A DNA stretch of 64,000 bases from Pseudorasbora parva (taxonomy: Eukaryota; Chordata; Actinopteri; Cypriniformes; Gobionidae), in NCBI RefSeq assembly GCF_024679245.1, contig NC_090186.1, positions 32,759,446 through 32,823,445 of the forward strand, in the 5' to 3' direction. Positions 12,688 to 27,500 of the stretch are shown here, piece by piece (positions within the stretch are counted from its first letter, which is position 1; each line of letters opens with the position of its first letter). The position numbers and the translations under genes were made by a program. A model generated the notes under the pieces. That model was not told the DNA's origin. It did no database searches and saw nothing but the letters and a program-made list of their open reading frames with translations.

Positions 12688-15594
12688 AACACAACTAACA
12701 GAAAAATAATTACTGTATCCATTTCCAAATACTGTTCTTTATCACATGTATACTACGAGCTTTTTCCATAAATCATACCTTTGCATGTGTTATTGCTGTT
12801 TATAGGGAGGTTTGGGTCTGTTACATTATATCCAATCTTGCACGAGCAATTGTAACTCCCAAAAGTGTTGTTGCAGATTGAGTTTGGACCACAGACCTCT
12901 GATCTCTCGACACATTCATCCACATCTTTAGTAAAAGGAAGTTCAGAGGAAAATAACAGTTTGGATCACTCATTCTTTGGCATCTTTACAACAGATTGAT
13001 TTATTTACAAAAATGTTATCCAAAGTAAAAAATCACAAGGATAAACTCTAGCTAATAATTAAAGGTTAGAGTAAACAAATCTGAATATTAACTGTACCTC
13101 TACATGTGTTATTGAGGCTGATTGTGAGATTTGAGTTTGTTGCAGTGAATCCATCCAAACATGAGCAATTGTAACTTCCTATTTCATTTGTGCAGTTGGA
13201 ATTTGGACCACATATAGAAGGACTGAAACGACATTCATCTGTATCTAGAGTGGAAAAATAATTGTCATTTGTTTTAATACATACACATATAAAGGCATAA
13301 AATATGAAAAACAAGTGGCATCTCACCAAGTAATACACTAACATAACTATAGGCATATAAGAAGAATATGGATGGAGAAAGTATAATATTATCATCTTTA
13401 AACACAAAAGACCAGAAAATAAAGATTTTGAACAGCTGCGTTAGCATGTGCAACAGTAACAAACTAACAAACATTATTTTTCCACTCACAGTACTCAGAA
13501 TCTTTGTAATGAATTTGGAATAAGAGTTTTTTTTTTCTTTATAAATCATACCATTGCATGTGTTATTGCTGTTTATAGGGAGGTTTGGGTCTGTTACATT
13601 ATATCCACTCTTGCACGAGCAATTGTAACTCCCAACAGTGTTGTTGCAGATTGAGTTTGGACCACAGACGTTTGATCTCTCAACACATTCATCCACATCT
13701 TTAGTAAAGGGAAGTTTAGGGAAAATTAACAGTTTGGGTCAGTTTAATCTTATTTCTTGCCATTTTTACAATAGAATGCTTAATTTACAAAATTCAAAGT
13801 AAAAATGATAAGGACAAAAACTGTAGATAATTATGTAAGGTTAGAATAAACAGATATGAACTGTACCTCTACATGTGTTATTGATGCTGATGGTAAGATT
13901 TGAGTTTGTTGCAGTGAATCCATCCAAACATGAGCAATTGTAACTTGGTATTTCATTTGTGCAGTTGGAATGTGGACCACATACAGATGGACCAAACCGA
14001 CATTCATCTATATCTACGGGGGAAGCAAATGTAATGTACATACAAATATCAACACTGGAGAACTTGATAGACATCTTGTGTCTAACAACATCAACATCTA
14101 CACTCACCTAAAGGATTATTAGGAACACCCTACTAATACCGTGTTTGACCCCCTTCCGCCTTCAGAACTGCCTTTATTCTACGTGGCATTGATTCAACAA
14201 GGTATTGACAGCATTCTTTAGAAATGTTGGCCCGTATTGATAGGATAGCATCTTGCAGTTGATGGAGATTTGTGGAATACACATCCAGGGCATGAAGCTC
14301 CTGTTCCACCACATCCCAAAGATGCACTATTGGCTTGAGATCTGGTGACTGTGGGGGCCATTTTAGTACAGTAAACTCATTCTCGTGTTCAAGAAACCAA
14401 TTTGAAATGATTAAAGGTTTTTGACATGGTGCATTATCCTGCTGGAAGTAGCCATCAGAGGATGGCTACATGGTGCTCATAAAGGGTTGGACATGGTCAG
14501 AAACAATGCTCAGGTAGGCCGTGGCATTTAAACAATGCCCAAATGGCACTAAGGGGCCTAAAGTGTGCCAAGAAAACATCCCCCACACCATTACACCACC
14601 ACCACCAGCCTGCACAGTGGTAACAAGGCATGATGGATCCATGTTCTCATTCTGTTATGCCAAATTCTGACTCTACCATCTGAATGTCTCAACAGAAATC
14701 GAGACTTATCAGACCAGGCCACATTTTTATAGTCTTCAACTGTCCAATTTTGCTGAGCTCGTGCCAATTGTAGCCTCTTTACCTATTTGTAGCAGAGATG
14801 AGTGGTACCTAGTGGGGTCTTCTGCTGTTGTATCCCTTCCGCCTCGAGGTTGTGTGTTGTGGTTTCACATATGCTTTGCTGCATACCTCGGTTGTAATGA
14901 GTGGTTATTTCAGTCAAAGTTGCTCTTCTTGCAGTTTGAATCAGTCAGCCCATTCTCCTCTGACCTCTAGCATCAACAAGGCATTTTAGCCCACAGGACT
15001 GCTGCATACTGGATGTTTTTCCCTTTTCACACCATTCTTTGTAAATCCTAGAAATATTTGTGCATGAAAATCCCAGTAACTGAGCAGATTGTGAAATACT
15101 CAGACCGGCCGGTCTGGCACCAACAACCATGCCATGCTCAAAATTGCTTAAATCACCTTTCTTTCCCATTCTGACATTCAGTTTGGAGTTCAGGAGATTG
15201 TCTTGACCAGGACCACACCCCTAAATGCATTGAAGCAACTGCCATGTGATTGGTTTATTAGATAATTGCATTAATGAGAAATTGAACAGGTGTTCCTAAT
15301 AATCCTTTATGTGAGTGTATACTAGAAGAATAAGAACCAACAAAGGACATTATCAACATTTTTTAAACACAACCCCCCCCCCAGAAAACTAAGATTTTAA
15401 AAATGCATCTACATTTTGTCAAATTGTTTAAAGAAAATGTCCAAAAACACTTTCATACCTCCTGTATGGTAACACTTGCACTACAATGACAAATTATTGA
15501 GGGAGTGTGGGGAATTCTTAGATTTTTGACTAACATCACCAATTTGTATGTATTCAAAGCATAATTTCAGATGTTACTTTTAACAGTGGATTTG

Positions 15595-15627
<33 letters not shown>

Positions 15628-18537
15628 ACGAACACAACTAACAGAAAAATAATTACTGTATCCATTTCCAAATACTGTTCTTTATCACATGTATACTACG
15701 AGCTTTTTCCATAAATCATACCTTTGCATGTGTTATTGCTGTTTATAGGGAGGTTTGGGTCTGTTACATTATATCCAATCTTGCACGAGCAATTGTAACT
15801 CCCAAAAGTGTTGTTGCAGATTGAGTTTGGACCACAGACCTCTGATCTCTCGACACATTCATCCACATCTTTAGTAAAAGGAAGTTCAGAGGAAAATAAC
15901 AGTTTGGATCACTCATTCTTTGGCATCTTTACAACAGATTGATTTATTTACAAAAATGTTATCCAAAGTAAAAAATCACAAGGATAAACTCTAGCTAATA
16001 ATTAAAGGTTAGAGTAAACAAATCTGAATATTAACTGTACCTCTACATGTGTTATTGAGGCTGATTGTGAGATTTGAGTTTGTTGCAGTGAATCCATCCA
16101 AACATGAGCAATTGTAACTTCCTATTTCATTTGTGCAGTTGGAATTTGGACCACATATAGAAGGACTGAAACGACATTCATCTGTATCTAGAGTGGAAAA
16201 ATAATTGTCATTTGTTTTAATACATACACATATAAAGGCATAAAATATGAAAAACAAGTGGCATCTCACCAAGTAATACACTAACATAACTATAGGCATA
16301 TAAGAAGAATATGGATGGAGAAAGTATAATATTATCATCTTTAAACACAAAAGACCAGAAAATAAAGATTTTGAACAGCTGCGTTAGCATGTGCAACAGT
16401 AACAAACTAACAAACATTATTTTTCCACTCACAGTACTCAGAATCTTTGTAATGAATTTGGAATAAGAGTTTTTTTTTTCTTTATAAATCATACCATTGC
16501 ATGTGTTATTGCTGTTTATAGGGAGGTTTGGGTCTGTTACATTATATCCACTCTTGCACGAGCAATTGTAACTCCCAACAGTGTTGTTGCAGATTGAGTT
16601 TGGACCACAGACGTTTGATCTCTCAACACATTCATCCACATCTTTAGTAAAGGGAAGTTTAGGGAAAATTAACAGTTTGGGTCAGTTTAATCTTATTTCT
16701 TGCCATTTTTACAATAGAATGCTTAATTTACAAAATTCAAAGTAAAAATGATAAGGACAAAAACTGTAGATAATTATGTAAGGTTAGAATAAACAGATAT
16801 GAACTGTACCTCTACATGTGTTATTGATGCTGATGGTAAGATTTGAGTTTGTTGCAGTGAATCCATCCAAACATGAGCAATTGTAACTTGGTATTTCATT
16901 TGTGCAGTTGGAATGTGGACCACATACAGATGGACCAAACCGACATTCATCTATATCTACGGGGGAAGCAAATGTAATGTACATACAAATATCAACACTG
17001 GAGAACTTGATAGACATCTTGTGTCTAACAACATCAACATCTACACTCACCTAAAGGATTATTAGGAACACCCTACTAATACCGTGTTTGACCCCCTTCC
17101 GCCTTCAGAACTGCCTTTATTCTACGTGGCATTGATTCAACAAGGTATTGACAGCATTCTTTAGAAATGTTGGCCCGTATTGATAGGATAGCATCTTGCA
17201 GTTGATGGAGATTTGTGGAATACACATCCAGGGCACGAAGCTCCTGTTCCACCACATCCCAAAGATGCACTATTGGCTTGAGATCTGGTGACTGTGGGGG
17301 CCATTTTAGTACAGTAAACTCATTCTCGTGTTCAAGAAACCAATTTGAAATGATTAAAGGTTTTTGACATGGTGCATTATCCTGCTGGAAGTAGCCATCA
17401 GAGGATGGCTACATGGTGCTCATAAAGGGTTGGACATGGTCAGAAACAATGCTCAGGTAGGCCGTGGCATTTAAACAATGCCCAAATGGCACTAAGGGGC
17501 CTAAAGTGTGCCAAGAAAACATCCCCCACACCATTACACCACCACCACCAGCCTGCACAGTGGTAACAAGGCATGATGGATCCATGTTCTCATTCTGTTA
17601 TGCCAAATTCTGACTCTACCATCTGAATGTCTCAACAGAAATCGAGACTTATCAGACCAGGCCACATTTTTATAGTCTTCAACTGTCCAATTTTGCTGAG
17701 CTCGTGCCAATTGTAGCCTCTTTACCTATTTGTAGCAGAGATGAGTGGTACCTAGTGGGGTCTTCTGCTGTTGTATCCCTTCCGCCTCGAGGTTGTGTGT
17801 TGTGGTTTCACATATGCTTTGCTGCATACCTCGGTTGTAATGAGTGGTTATTTCAGTCAAAGTTGCTCTTCTTGCAGTTTGAATCAGTCAGCCCATTCTC
17901 CTCTGACCTCTAGCATCAACAAGGCATTTTAGCCCACAGGACTGCTGCATACTGGATGTTTTTCCCTTTTCACACCATTCTTTGTAAATCCTAGAAATAT
18001 TTGTGCATGAAAATCCCAGTAACTGAGCAGATTGTGAAATACTCAGACCGGCCGGTCTGGCACCAACAACCATGCCATGCTCAAAATTGCTTAAATCACC
18101 TTTCTTTCCCATTCTGACATTCAGTTTGGAGTTCAGGAGATTGTCTTGACCAGGACCACACCCCTAAATGCATTGAAGCAACTGCCATGTGATTGGTTTA
18201 TTAGATAATTGCATTAATGAGAAATTGAACAGGTGTTCCTAATAATCCTTTATGTGAGTGTATACTAGAAGAATAAGAACCAACAAAGGACATTATCAAC
18301 ATTTTTTAAACACAACCCCCCCCCCAGAAAACTAAGATTTTAAAAATGCATCTACATTTTGTCAAATTGTTTAAAGAAAATGTCCAAAAACACTTTCATA
18401 CCTCCTGTATGGTAACACTTGCACTACAATGACAAATTATTGAGGGAGTGTGGGGAATTCTTAGATTTTTGACTAACATCACCAATTTGTATGTATTCAA
18501 AGCATAATTTCAGATGTTACTTTTAACAGTGGATTTG

Positions 18538-18570
<33 letters not shown>

Positions 18571-21480
18571 ACGAACACAACTAACAGAAAAATAATTACT
18601 GTATCCATTTCCAAATACTGTTCTTTATCACATGTATACTACGAGCTTTTTCCATAAATCATACCTTTGCATGTGTTATTGCTGTTTATAGGGAGGTTTG
18701 GGTCTGTTACATTATATCCAATCTTGCACGAGCAATTGTAACTCCCAAAAGTGTTGTTGCAGATTGAGTTTGGACCACAGACCTCTGATCTCTCGACACA
18801 TTCATCCACATCTTTAGTAAAAGGAAGTTCAGAGGAAAATAACAGTTTGGATCACTCATTCTTTGGCATCTTTACAACAGATTGATTTATTTACAAAAAT
18901 GTTATCCAAAGTAAAAAATCACAAGGATAAACTCTAGCTAATAATTAAAGGTTAGAGTAAACAAATCTGAATATTAACTGTACCTCTACATGTGTTATTG
19001 AGGCTGATTGTGAGATTTGAGTTTGTTGCAGTGAATCCATCCAAACATGAGCAATTGTAACTTCCTATTTCATTTGTGCAGTTGGAATTTGGACCACATA
19101 TAGAAGGACTGAAACGACATTCATCTGTATCTAGAGTGGAAAAATAATTGTCATTTGTTTTAATACATACACATATAAAGGCATAAAATATGAAAAACAA
19201 GTGGCATCTCACCAAGTAATACACTAACATAACTATAGGCAAATAAGAAGAATATGGATGGAGAAAGTATAATATTATCATCTTTAAACACAAAAGACCA
19301 GAAAATAAAGATTTTGAACAGCTGCGTTAGCATGTGCAACAGTAACAAACTAACAAACATTATTTTTCCACTCACAGTACTCAGAATCTTTGTAATGAAT
19401 TTGGAATAAGAGTTTTTTTTTTCTTTATAAATCATACCATTGCATGTGTTATTGCTGTTTATAGGGAGGTTTGGGTCTGTTACATTATATCCACTCTTGC
19501 ACGAGCAATTGTAACTCCCAACAGTGTTGTTGCAGATTGAGTTTGGACCACAGACGTTTGATCTCTCAACACATTCATCCACATCTTTAGTAAAGGGAAG
19601 TTTAGGGAAAATTAACAGTTTGGGTCAGTTTAATCTTATTTCTTGCCATTTTTACAATAGAATGCTTAATTTACAAAATTCAAAGTAAAAATGATAAGGA
19701 CAAAAACTGTAGATAATTATGTAAGGTTAGAATAAACAGATATGAACTGTACCTCTACATGTGTTATTGATGCTGATGGTAAGATTTGAGTTTGTTGCAG
19801 TGAATCCATCCAAACATGAGCAATTGTAACTTGGTATTTCATTTGTGCAGTTGGAATGTGGACCACATACAGATGGACCAAACCGACATTCATCTATATC
19901 TACGGGGGAAGCAAATGTAATGTACATACAAATATCAACACTGGAGAACTTGATAGACATCTTGTGTCTAACAACATCAACATCTACACTCACCTAAAGG
20001 ATTATTAGGAACACCCTACTAATACCGTGTTTGACCCCCTTCCGCCTTCAGAACTGCCTTTATTCTACGTGGCATTGATTCAACAAGGTATTGACAGCAT
20101 TCTTTAGAAATGTTGGCCCGTATTGATAGGATAGCATCTTGCAGTTGATGGAGATTTGTGGAATACACATCCAGGGCACGAAGCTCCTGTTCCACCACAT
20201 CCCAAAGATGCACTATTGGCTTGAGATCTGGTGACTGTGGGGGCCATTTTAGTACAGTAAACTCATTCTCGTGTTCAAGAAACCAATTTGAAATGATTAA
20301 AGGTTTTTGACATGGTGCATTATCCTGCTGGAAGTAGCCATCAGAGGATGGCTACATGGTGCTCATAAAGGGTTGGACATGGTCAGAAACAATGCTCAGG
20401 TAGGCCGTGGCATTTAAACAATGCCCAAATGGCACTAAGGGGCCTAAAGTGTGCCAAGAAAACATCCCCCACACCATTACACCACCACCACCAGCCTGCA
20501 CAGTGGTAACAAGGCATGATGGATCCATGTTCTCATTCTGTTATGCCAAATTCTGACTCTACCATCTGAATGTCTCAACAGAAATCGAGACTTATCAGAC
20601 CAGGCCACATTTTTATAGTCTTCAACTGTCCAATTTTGCTGAGCTCGTGCCAATTGTAGCCTCTTTACCTATTTGTAGCAGAGATGAGTGGTACCTAGTG
20701 GGGTCTTCTGCTGTTGTATCCCTTCCGCCTCGAGGTTGTGTGTTGTGGTTTCACATATGCTTTGCTGCATACCTCGGTTGTAATGAGTGGTTATTTCAGT
20801 CAAAGTTGCTCTTCTTGCAGTTTGAATCAGTCAGCCCATTCTCCTCTGACCTCTAGCATCAACAAGGCATTTTAGCCCACAGGACTGCTGCATACTGGAT
20901 GTTTTTCCCTTTTCACACCATTCTTTGTAAATCCTAGAAATATTTGTGCATGAAAATCCCAGTAACTGAGCAGATTGTGAAATACTCAGACCGGCCGGTC
21001 TGGCACCAACAACCATGCCATGCTCAAAATTGCTTAAATCACCTTTCTTTCCCATTCTGACATTCAGTTTGGAGTTCAGGAGATTGTCTTGACCAGGACC
21101 ACACCCCTAAATGCATTGAAGCAACTGCCATGTGATTGGTTTATTAGATAATTGCATTAATGAGAAATTGAACAGGTGTTCCTAATAATCCTTTATGTGA
21201 GTGTATACTAGAAGAATAAGAACCAACAAAGGACATTATCAACATTTTTTAAACACAACCCCCCCCCCAGAAAACTAAGATTTTAAAAATGCATCTACAT
21301 TTTGTCAAATTGTTTAAAGAAAATGTCCAAAAACACTTTCATACCTCCTGTATGGTAACACTTGCACTACAATGACAAATTATTGAGGGAGTGTGGGGAA
21401 TTCTTAGATTTTTGACTAACATCACCAATTTGTATGTATTCAAAGCATAATTTCAGATGTTACTTTTAACAGTGGATTTG

Positions 21481-21513
<33 letters not shown>

Positions 21514-24500
21514 ACGAACACAACTAACAGAAAAATAATTACTGTATCCATTTCCAAATACTGTTCTTTATCACATGTATACTACGAGCTTTTTCCATAA
21601 ATCATACCTTTGCATGTGTTATTGCTGTTTATAGGGAGGTTTGGGTCTGTTACATTATATCCAATCTTGCACGAGCAATTGTAACTCCCAAAAGTGTTGT
21701 TGCAGATTGAGTTTGGACCACAGACCTCTGATCTCTCGACACATTCATCCACATCTTTAGTAAAAGGAAGTTCAGAGGAAAATAACAGTTTGGATCACTC
21801 ATTCTTTGGCATCTTTACAACAGATTGATTTATTTACAAAAATGTTATCCAAAGTAAAAAATCACAAGGATAAACTCTAGCTAATAATTAAAGGTTAGAG
21901 TAAACAAATCTGAATATTAACTGTACCTCTACATGTGTTATTGAGGCTGATTGTGAGATTTGAGTTTGTTGCAGTGAATCCATCCAAACATGAGCAATTG
22001 TAACTTCCTATTTCATTTGTGCAGTTGGAATTTGGACCACATATAGAAGGACTGAAACGACATTCATCTGTATCTAGAGTGGAAAAATAATTGTCATTTG
22101 TTTTAATACATACACATATAAAGGCATAAAATATGAAAAACAAGTGGCATCTCACCAAGTAATACACTAACATAACTATAGGCAAATAAGAAGAATATGG
22201 ATGGAGAAAGTATAATATTATCATCTTTAAACACAAAAGACCAGAAAATAAAGATTTTGAACAGCTGCGTTAGCATGTGCAACAGTAACAAACTAACAAA
22301 CATTATTTTTCCACTCACAGTACTCAGAATCTTTGTAATGAATTTGGAATAAGAGTTTTTTTTTTCTTTATAAATCATACCATTGCATGTGTTATTGCTG
22401 TTTATAGGGAGGTTTGGGTCTGTTACATTATATCCACTCTTGCACGAGCAATTGTAACTCCCAACAGTGTTGTTGCAGATTGAGTTTGGACCACAGACGT
22501 TTGATCTCTCAACACATTCATCCACATCTTTAGTAAAGGGAAGTTTAGGGAAAATTAACAGTTTGGGTCAGTTTAATCTTATTTCTTGCCATTTTTACAA
22601 TAGAATGCTTAATTTACAAAATTCAAAGTAAAAATGATAAGGACAAAAACTGTAGATAATTATGTAAGGTTAGAATAAACAGATATGAACTGTACCTCTA
22701 CATGTGTTATTGATGCTGATGGTAAGATTTGAGTTTGTTGCAGTGAATCCATCCAAACATGAGCAATTGTAACTTGGTATTTCATTTGTGCAGTTGGAAT
22801 GTGGACCACATACAGATGGACCAAACCGACATTCATCTATATCTACGGGGGAAGCAAATGTAATGTACATACAAATATCAACACTGGAGAACTTGATAGA
22901 CATCTTGTGTCTAACAACATCAACATCTACACTCACCTAAAGGATTATTAGGAACACCCTACTAATACCGTGTTTGACCCCCTTCCGCCTTCAGAACTGC
23001 CTTTATTCTACGTGGCATTGATTCAACAAGGTATTGACAGCATTCTTTAGAAATGTTGGCCCGTATTGATAGGATAGCATCTTGCAGTTGATGGAGATTT
23101 GTGGAATACACATCCAGGGCACGAAGCTCCTGTTCCACCACATCCCAAAGATGCACTATTGGCTTGAGATCTGGTGACTGTGGGGGCCATTTTAGTACAG
23201 TAAACTCATTCTCGTGTTCAAGAAACCAATTTGAAATGATTAAAGGTTTTTGACATGGTGCATTATCCTGCTGGAAGTAGCCATCAGAGGATGGCTACAT
23301 GGTGCTCATAAAGGGTTGGACATGGTCAGAAACAATGCTCAGGTAGGCCGTGGCATTTAAACAATGCCCAAATGGCACTAAGGGGCCTAAAGTGTGCCAA
23401 GAAAACATCCCCCACACCATTACACCACCACCACCAGCCTGCACAGTGGTAACAAGGCATGATGGATCCATGTTCTCATTCTGTTATGCCAAATTCTGAC
23501 TCTACCATCTGAATGTCTCAACAGAAATCGAGACTTATCAGACCAGGCCACATTTTTATAGTCTTCAACTGTCCAATTTTGCTGAGCTCGTGCCAATTGT
23601 AGCCTCTTTACCTATTTGTAGCAGAGATGAGTGGTACCTAGTGGGGTCTTCTGCTGTTGTATCCCTTCCGCCTCGAGGTTGTGTGTTGTGGTTTCACATA
23701 TGCTTTGCTGCATACCTCGGTTGTAATGAGTGGTTATTTCAGTCAAAGTTGCTCTTCTTGCAGTTTGAATCAGTCAGCCCATTCTCCTCTGACCTCTAGC
23801 ATCAACAAGGCATTTTAGCCCACAGGACTGCTGCATACTGGATGTTTTTCCCTTTTCAAACCATTCTTTGTAAATCCTAGAAATAGTTGTGCATGAAAAT
23901 CCCAGTAACTGAGCAGATTGTGAAATACTCAGACCAGCCGGTCTGGCACCAACAACCATGCCATGCTCAAAATTGCTTAAATCACCTTTCTTTCCCATTC
24001 TGACATTCAGTTTGGAGTTCAGGAGATTGTCTTGACCAGGACCACACCCCTAAATGCATTGAAGCAACTGCCATGTGATTGGTTTATTAGATAATTGCAT
24101 TAATGAGAAATTGAACAGGTGTTCCTAATAATCCTTTATGTGAGTGTATACTAGAAGAATAAGAACCAACAAAGGACATTATCAACATTTTTTAAACACA
24201 ACCCCCCCCCCCCCCCCCCCCAGAAAACTAAGATTTTAAAAATGCATCTACATTTTGTCAAATTGTTTAAAGAAAATGTCCAAAAACACTTTCATACCTC
24301 CTGTATGGTAACACTTGCACTACAATGACAAATTATTGAGGGAGTGTGGGGAATTCTTAGATTTTTGACTAACATCACCAACTTGTATGTATTCAAAGCA
24401 TAATTTCAGATGTTACTTTTAACAGTGGATTTGAAAAAAAAAAAAAAAAAACGAACACAACTAACAGAAAAATAATTACTGTATCCATTTCCAAATACTG

Positions 24501-27500
24501 TTCTTTATCACATGTATACTACGAGCTTTTTCCATAAATCATACCTTTGCATGTGTTATTGCTGTTTATAGGGAGGTTTGGGTCTGTTACATTATATCCA
24601 ATCTTGCACGAGCAATTGTAACTCCCAAAAGTGTTGTTGCAGATTGAGTTTGGACCACAGACCTCTGATCTCTCGACACATTCATCCACATCTTTAGTAA
24701 AAGGAAGTTCAGAGGAAAATAACAGTTTGGATCACTCATTCTTTGGCATCTTTACAACAGATTGATTTATTTACAAAAATGTTATCCAAAGTAAAAAATC
24801 ACAAGGATAAACTCTAGCTAATAATTAAAGGTTAGAGTAAACAAATCTGAATATTAACTGTACCTCTACATGTGTTATTGAGGCTGATTGTGAGATTTGA
24901 GTTTGTTGCAGTGAATCCATCCAAACATGAGCAATTGTAACTTCCTATTTCATTTGTGCAGTTGGAATTTGGACCACATATAGAAGGACTGAAACGACAT
25001 TCATCTGTATCTAGAGTGGAAAAATAATTGTCATTTGTTTTAATACATACACATATAAAGGCATAAAATATGAAAAACAAGTGGCATCTCACCAAGTAAT
25101 ACACTAACATAACTATAGGCATATAAGAAGAATATGGATGGAGAAAGTATAATATTATCATCTTTAAACACAAAAGACCAGAAAATAAAGATTTTGAACA
25201 GCTGCGTTAGCATGTGCAACAGTAACAAACTAACAAACATTATTTTTCCACTCACAGTACTCAGAATCTTTGTAATTAATTTGGAATAAGAGTTTTTTTT
25301 TCTTTATAAATCATACCATTGCATGTGTTATTGCTGTTTATAGGGAGGTTTGGGTCTGTTACATTATATCCACTCTTGCACGAGCAATTGTAACTCCCAA
25401 CAGTGTTGTTGCAGATTGAGTTTGGACCACAGACGTTTAATCTCTCAACACATTCATCCACATCTTTAGTAAAGGGAAGTTTAGGGAAAATTAACAGTTT
25501 GGGTCAGTTTAATCTTATTTCTTGCCATTTTTACAATAGAATGCTTAATTTACAAAATTCAAAGTAAAAATGATAAGGACAAAAACTGTAGATAATTATG
25601 TAAGGTTAGAATAAACAGATATGAACTGTACCTCTACATGTGTTATTGATGCTGATGGTAAGATTTGAGTTTGTTGCAGTGAATCCATCCAAACATGAGC
25701 AATTGTAACTTGGTATTTCATTTGTGCAGTTGGAATGTGGACCACATACAGATGGACCAAACCGACATTCATCTATATCTACGGGGGAAGCAAATGTAAT
25801 GTACATACAAATATCAACACTGGAGAACTTGATAGACATCTTGTGTCTAACAACATCAACATCTACACTCACCTAAAGGATTATTAGGAACACCCTACTA
25901 ATACCGTGTTTGACCCCCTTCCGCCTTCAGAACGTCTCGGTTACGTATGTAACCCTCGTTCCCTGAGGAGGGAACGGAGACGTAACGTCAGTGACTGACG
26001 AATGGGGGTTTCGCTTAGAAGCCTGTCATCTCCGAGACTAGAAAGCGCCCAATGGCAGTGCCAATGCCATGGGCATGCGAGATTTGCATGCGTAACTCCG
26101 CCTACCCACGTGGGTATATAAGGAAGTAGCTGGCATCATCGCATTATGTTTTACCTGCTGAGGAGCCAAGTTGAACTCCGTTCCAGCGGTACAGCGGATG
26201 TGGCAACGGGACGTTACGTCTCCGTTCCCTCCTCAGGGAACGAGGGTTACATACGTAACCGAGACGTTCCCTTTCGTTCAGTCACTCCGACGTAACGTCA
26301 GTGACTGACGAATGGGGGTCCCAATGCAATAACGCCACTCGGCTGTCTTCCAGTGCCCTGCGCAAGCGTGAGAACCCTGATGCAAGTTAGGACGGTCAAA
26401 GGCCTCTACTTAACGCAGGAATACCAAGGTACACTGGGAGGCATATTCCAGGAGGAGATATGCGCCAAGATGCCTACCCGTAGGGAGGACTTAGGGATAC
26501 ACGTATGACCCCGGGGGGCTGCATACGGAAGATCACTGGGGTACCAGCCGAAGGTGGATTTTTAACCCCAGGAGGTGGCAAGGTTGCCAAGGGAATACAC
26601 CCGCTCAGGGAGGCTTACGGTGGAAATACACATGTGGGGGTCGCCAGAGGGGAACCATGCACATGGGGCACCTGGCCGGACACGAGTGTCTGGGCTAAGG
26701 GCAGACTTACTGGCGTCGGCGTCGTCAGTGCTGGAGGAGCTCAGGGCTCTCGGGGAACTCACCTGAGAAGAATATCGCACGTATCCAGTCCGTGGAGTGG
26801 AATGGCGAGCAAGCGAAGACACCTGAGCCAATCCATTACCGGCCACTTGTAGAGGCGAGTACATAGTCGGATACAGGCTCCACTCGGAGGTTATAAAACC
26901 TGGCGAATGTGTTTGGTGTCGCCCAGCCTGCAGCTCTGCAGATGTCTGTCAGCGGAGCGCCATGTGCTAAAGCCCAAGAGGAGGCCACACTCCGGGTGGA
27001 ATGGGCCCTGACCCCAAGGGGACATGGGCGTCCCTGCTGCTGGTAAGCCAAAACAATGGTGTCCACTATCCAGTGAGACAACCTTTGCTTTGAGAGAGCC
27101 TTCCCTTTCAGCTTCCCACCATAACAGACAAAGAGCTGGTCTGAGGTCCTGAAACACTGCGTCCTGTCTACGTAAGCGCGAAGGGCGCGTACTGGACAGA
27201 GCAGTGCCAAGGCTGGGTCTGCCTCCTCCAAAGGCAGCGCTTGCAGGTTCACCACCTGGTCTCTGAACGGAGTGGTGGGAACCTTGGGCACATATCCAGG
27301 CCGGGGTCTCAGGATCACGTGAGAGTCGGCCGGCCTGAATTCCAGGCACGCTTCGTCAACCGAAAATGCCTGCAGGTCCCCTACCCTCTTGATGGAGGCC
27401 AGTGCGGTCAGGAGCGCTGTCTTCATAGACAAGAACTTAACATCTACTGACCGCAAAGGCTCAAATGGGGCCCTCTGCAGAGCACTTAGAACTACTGAGA

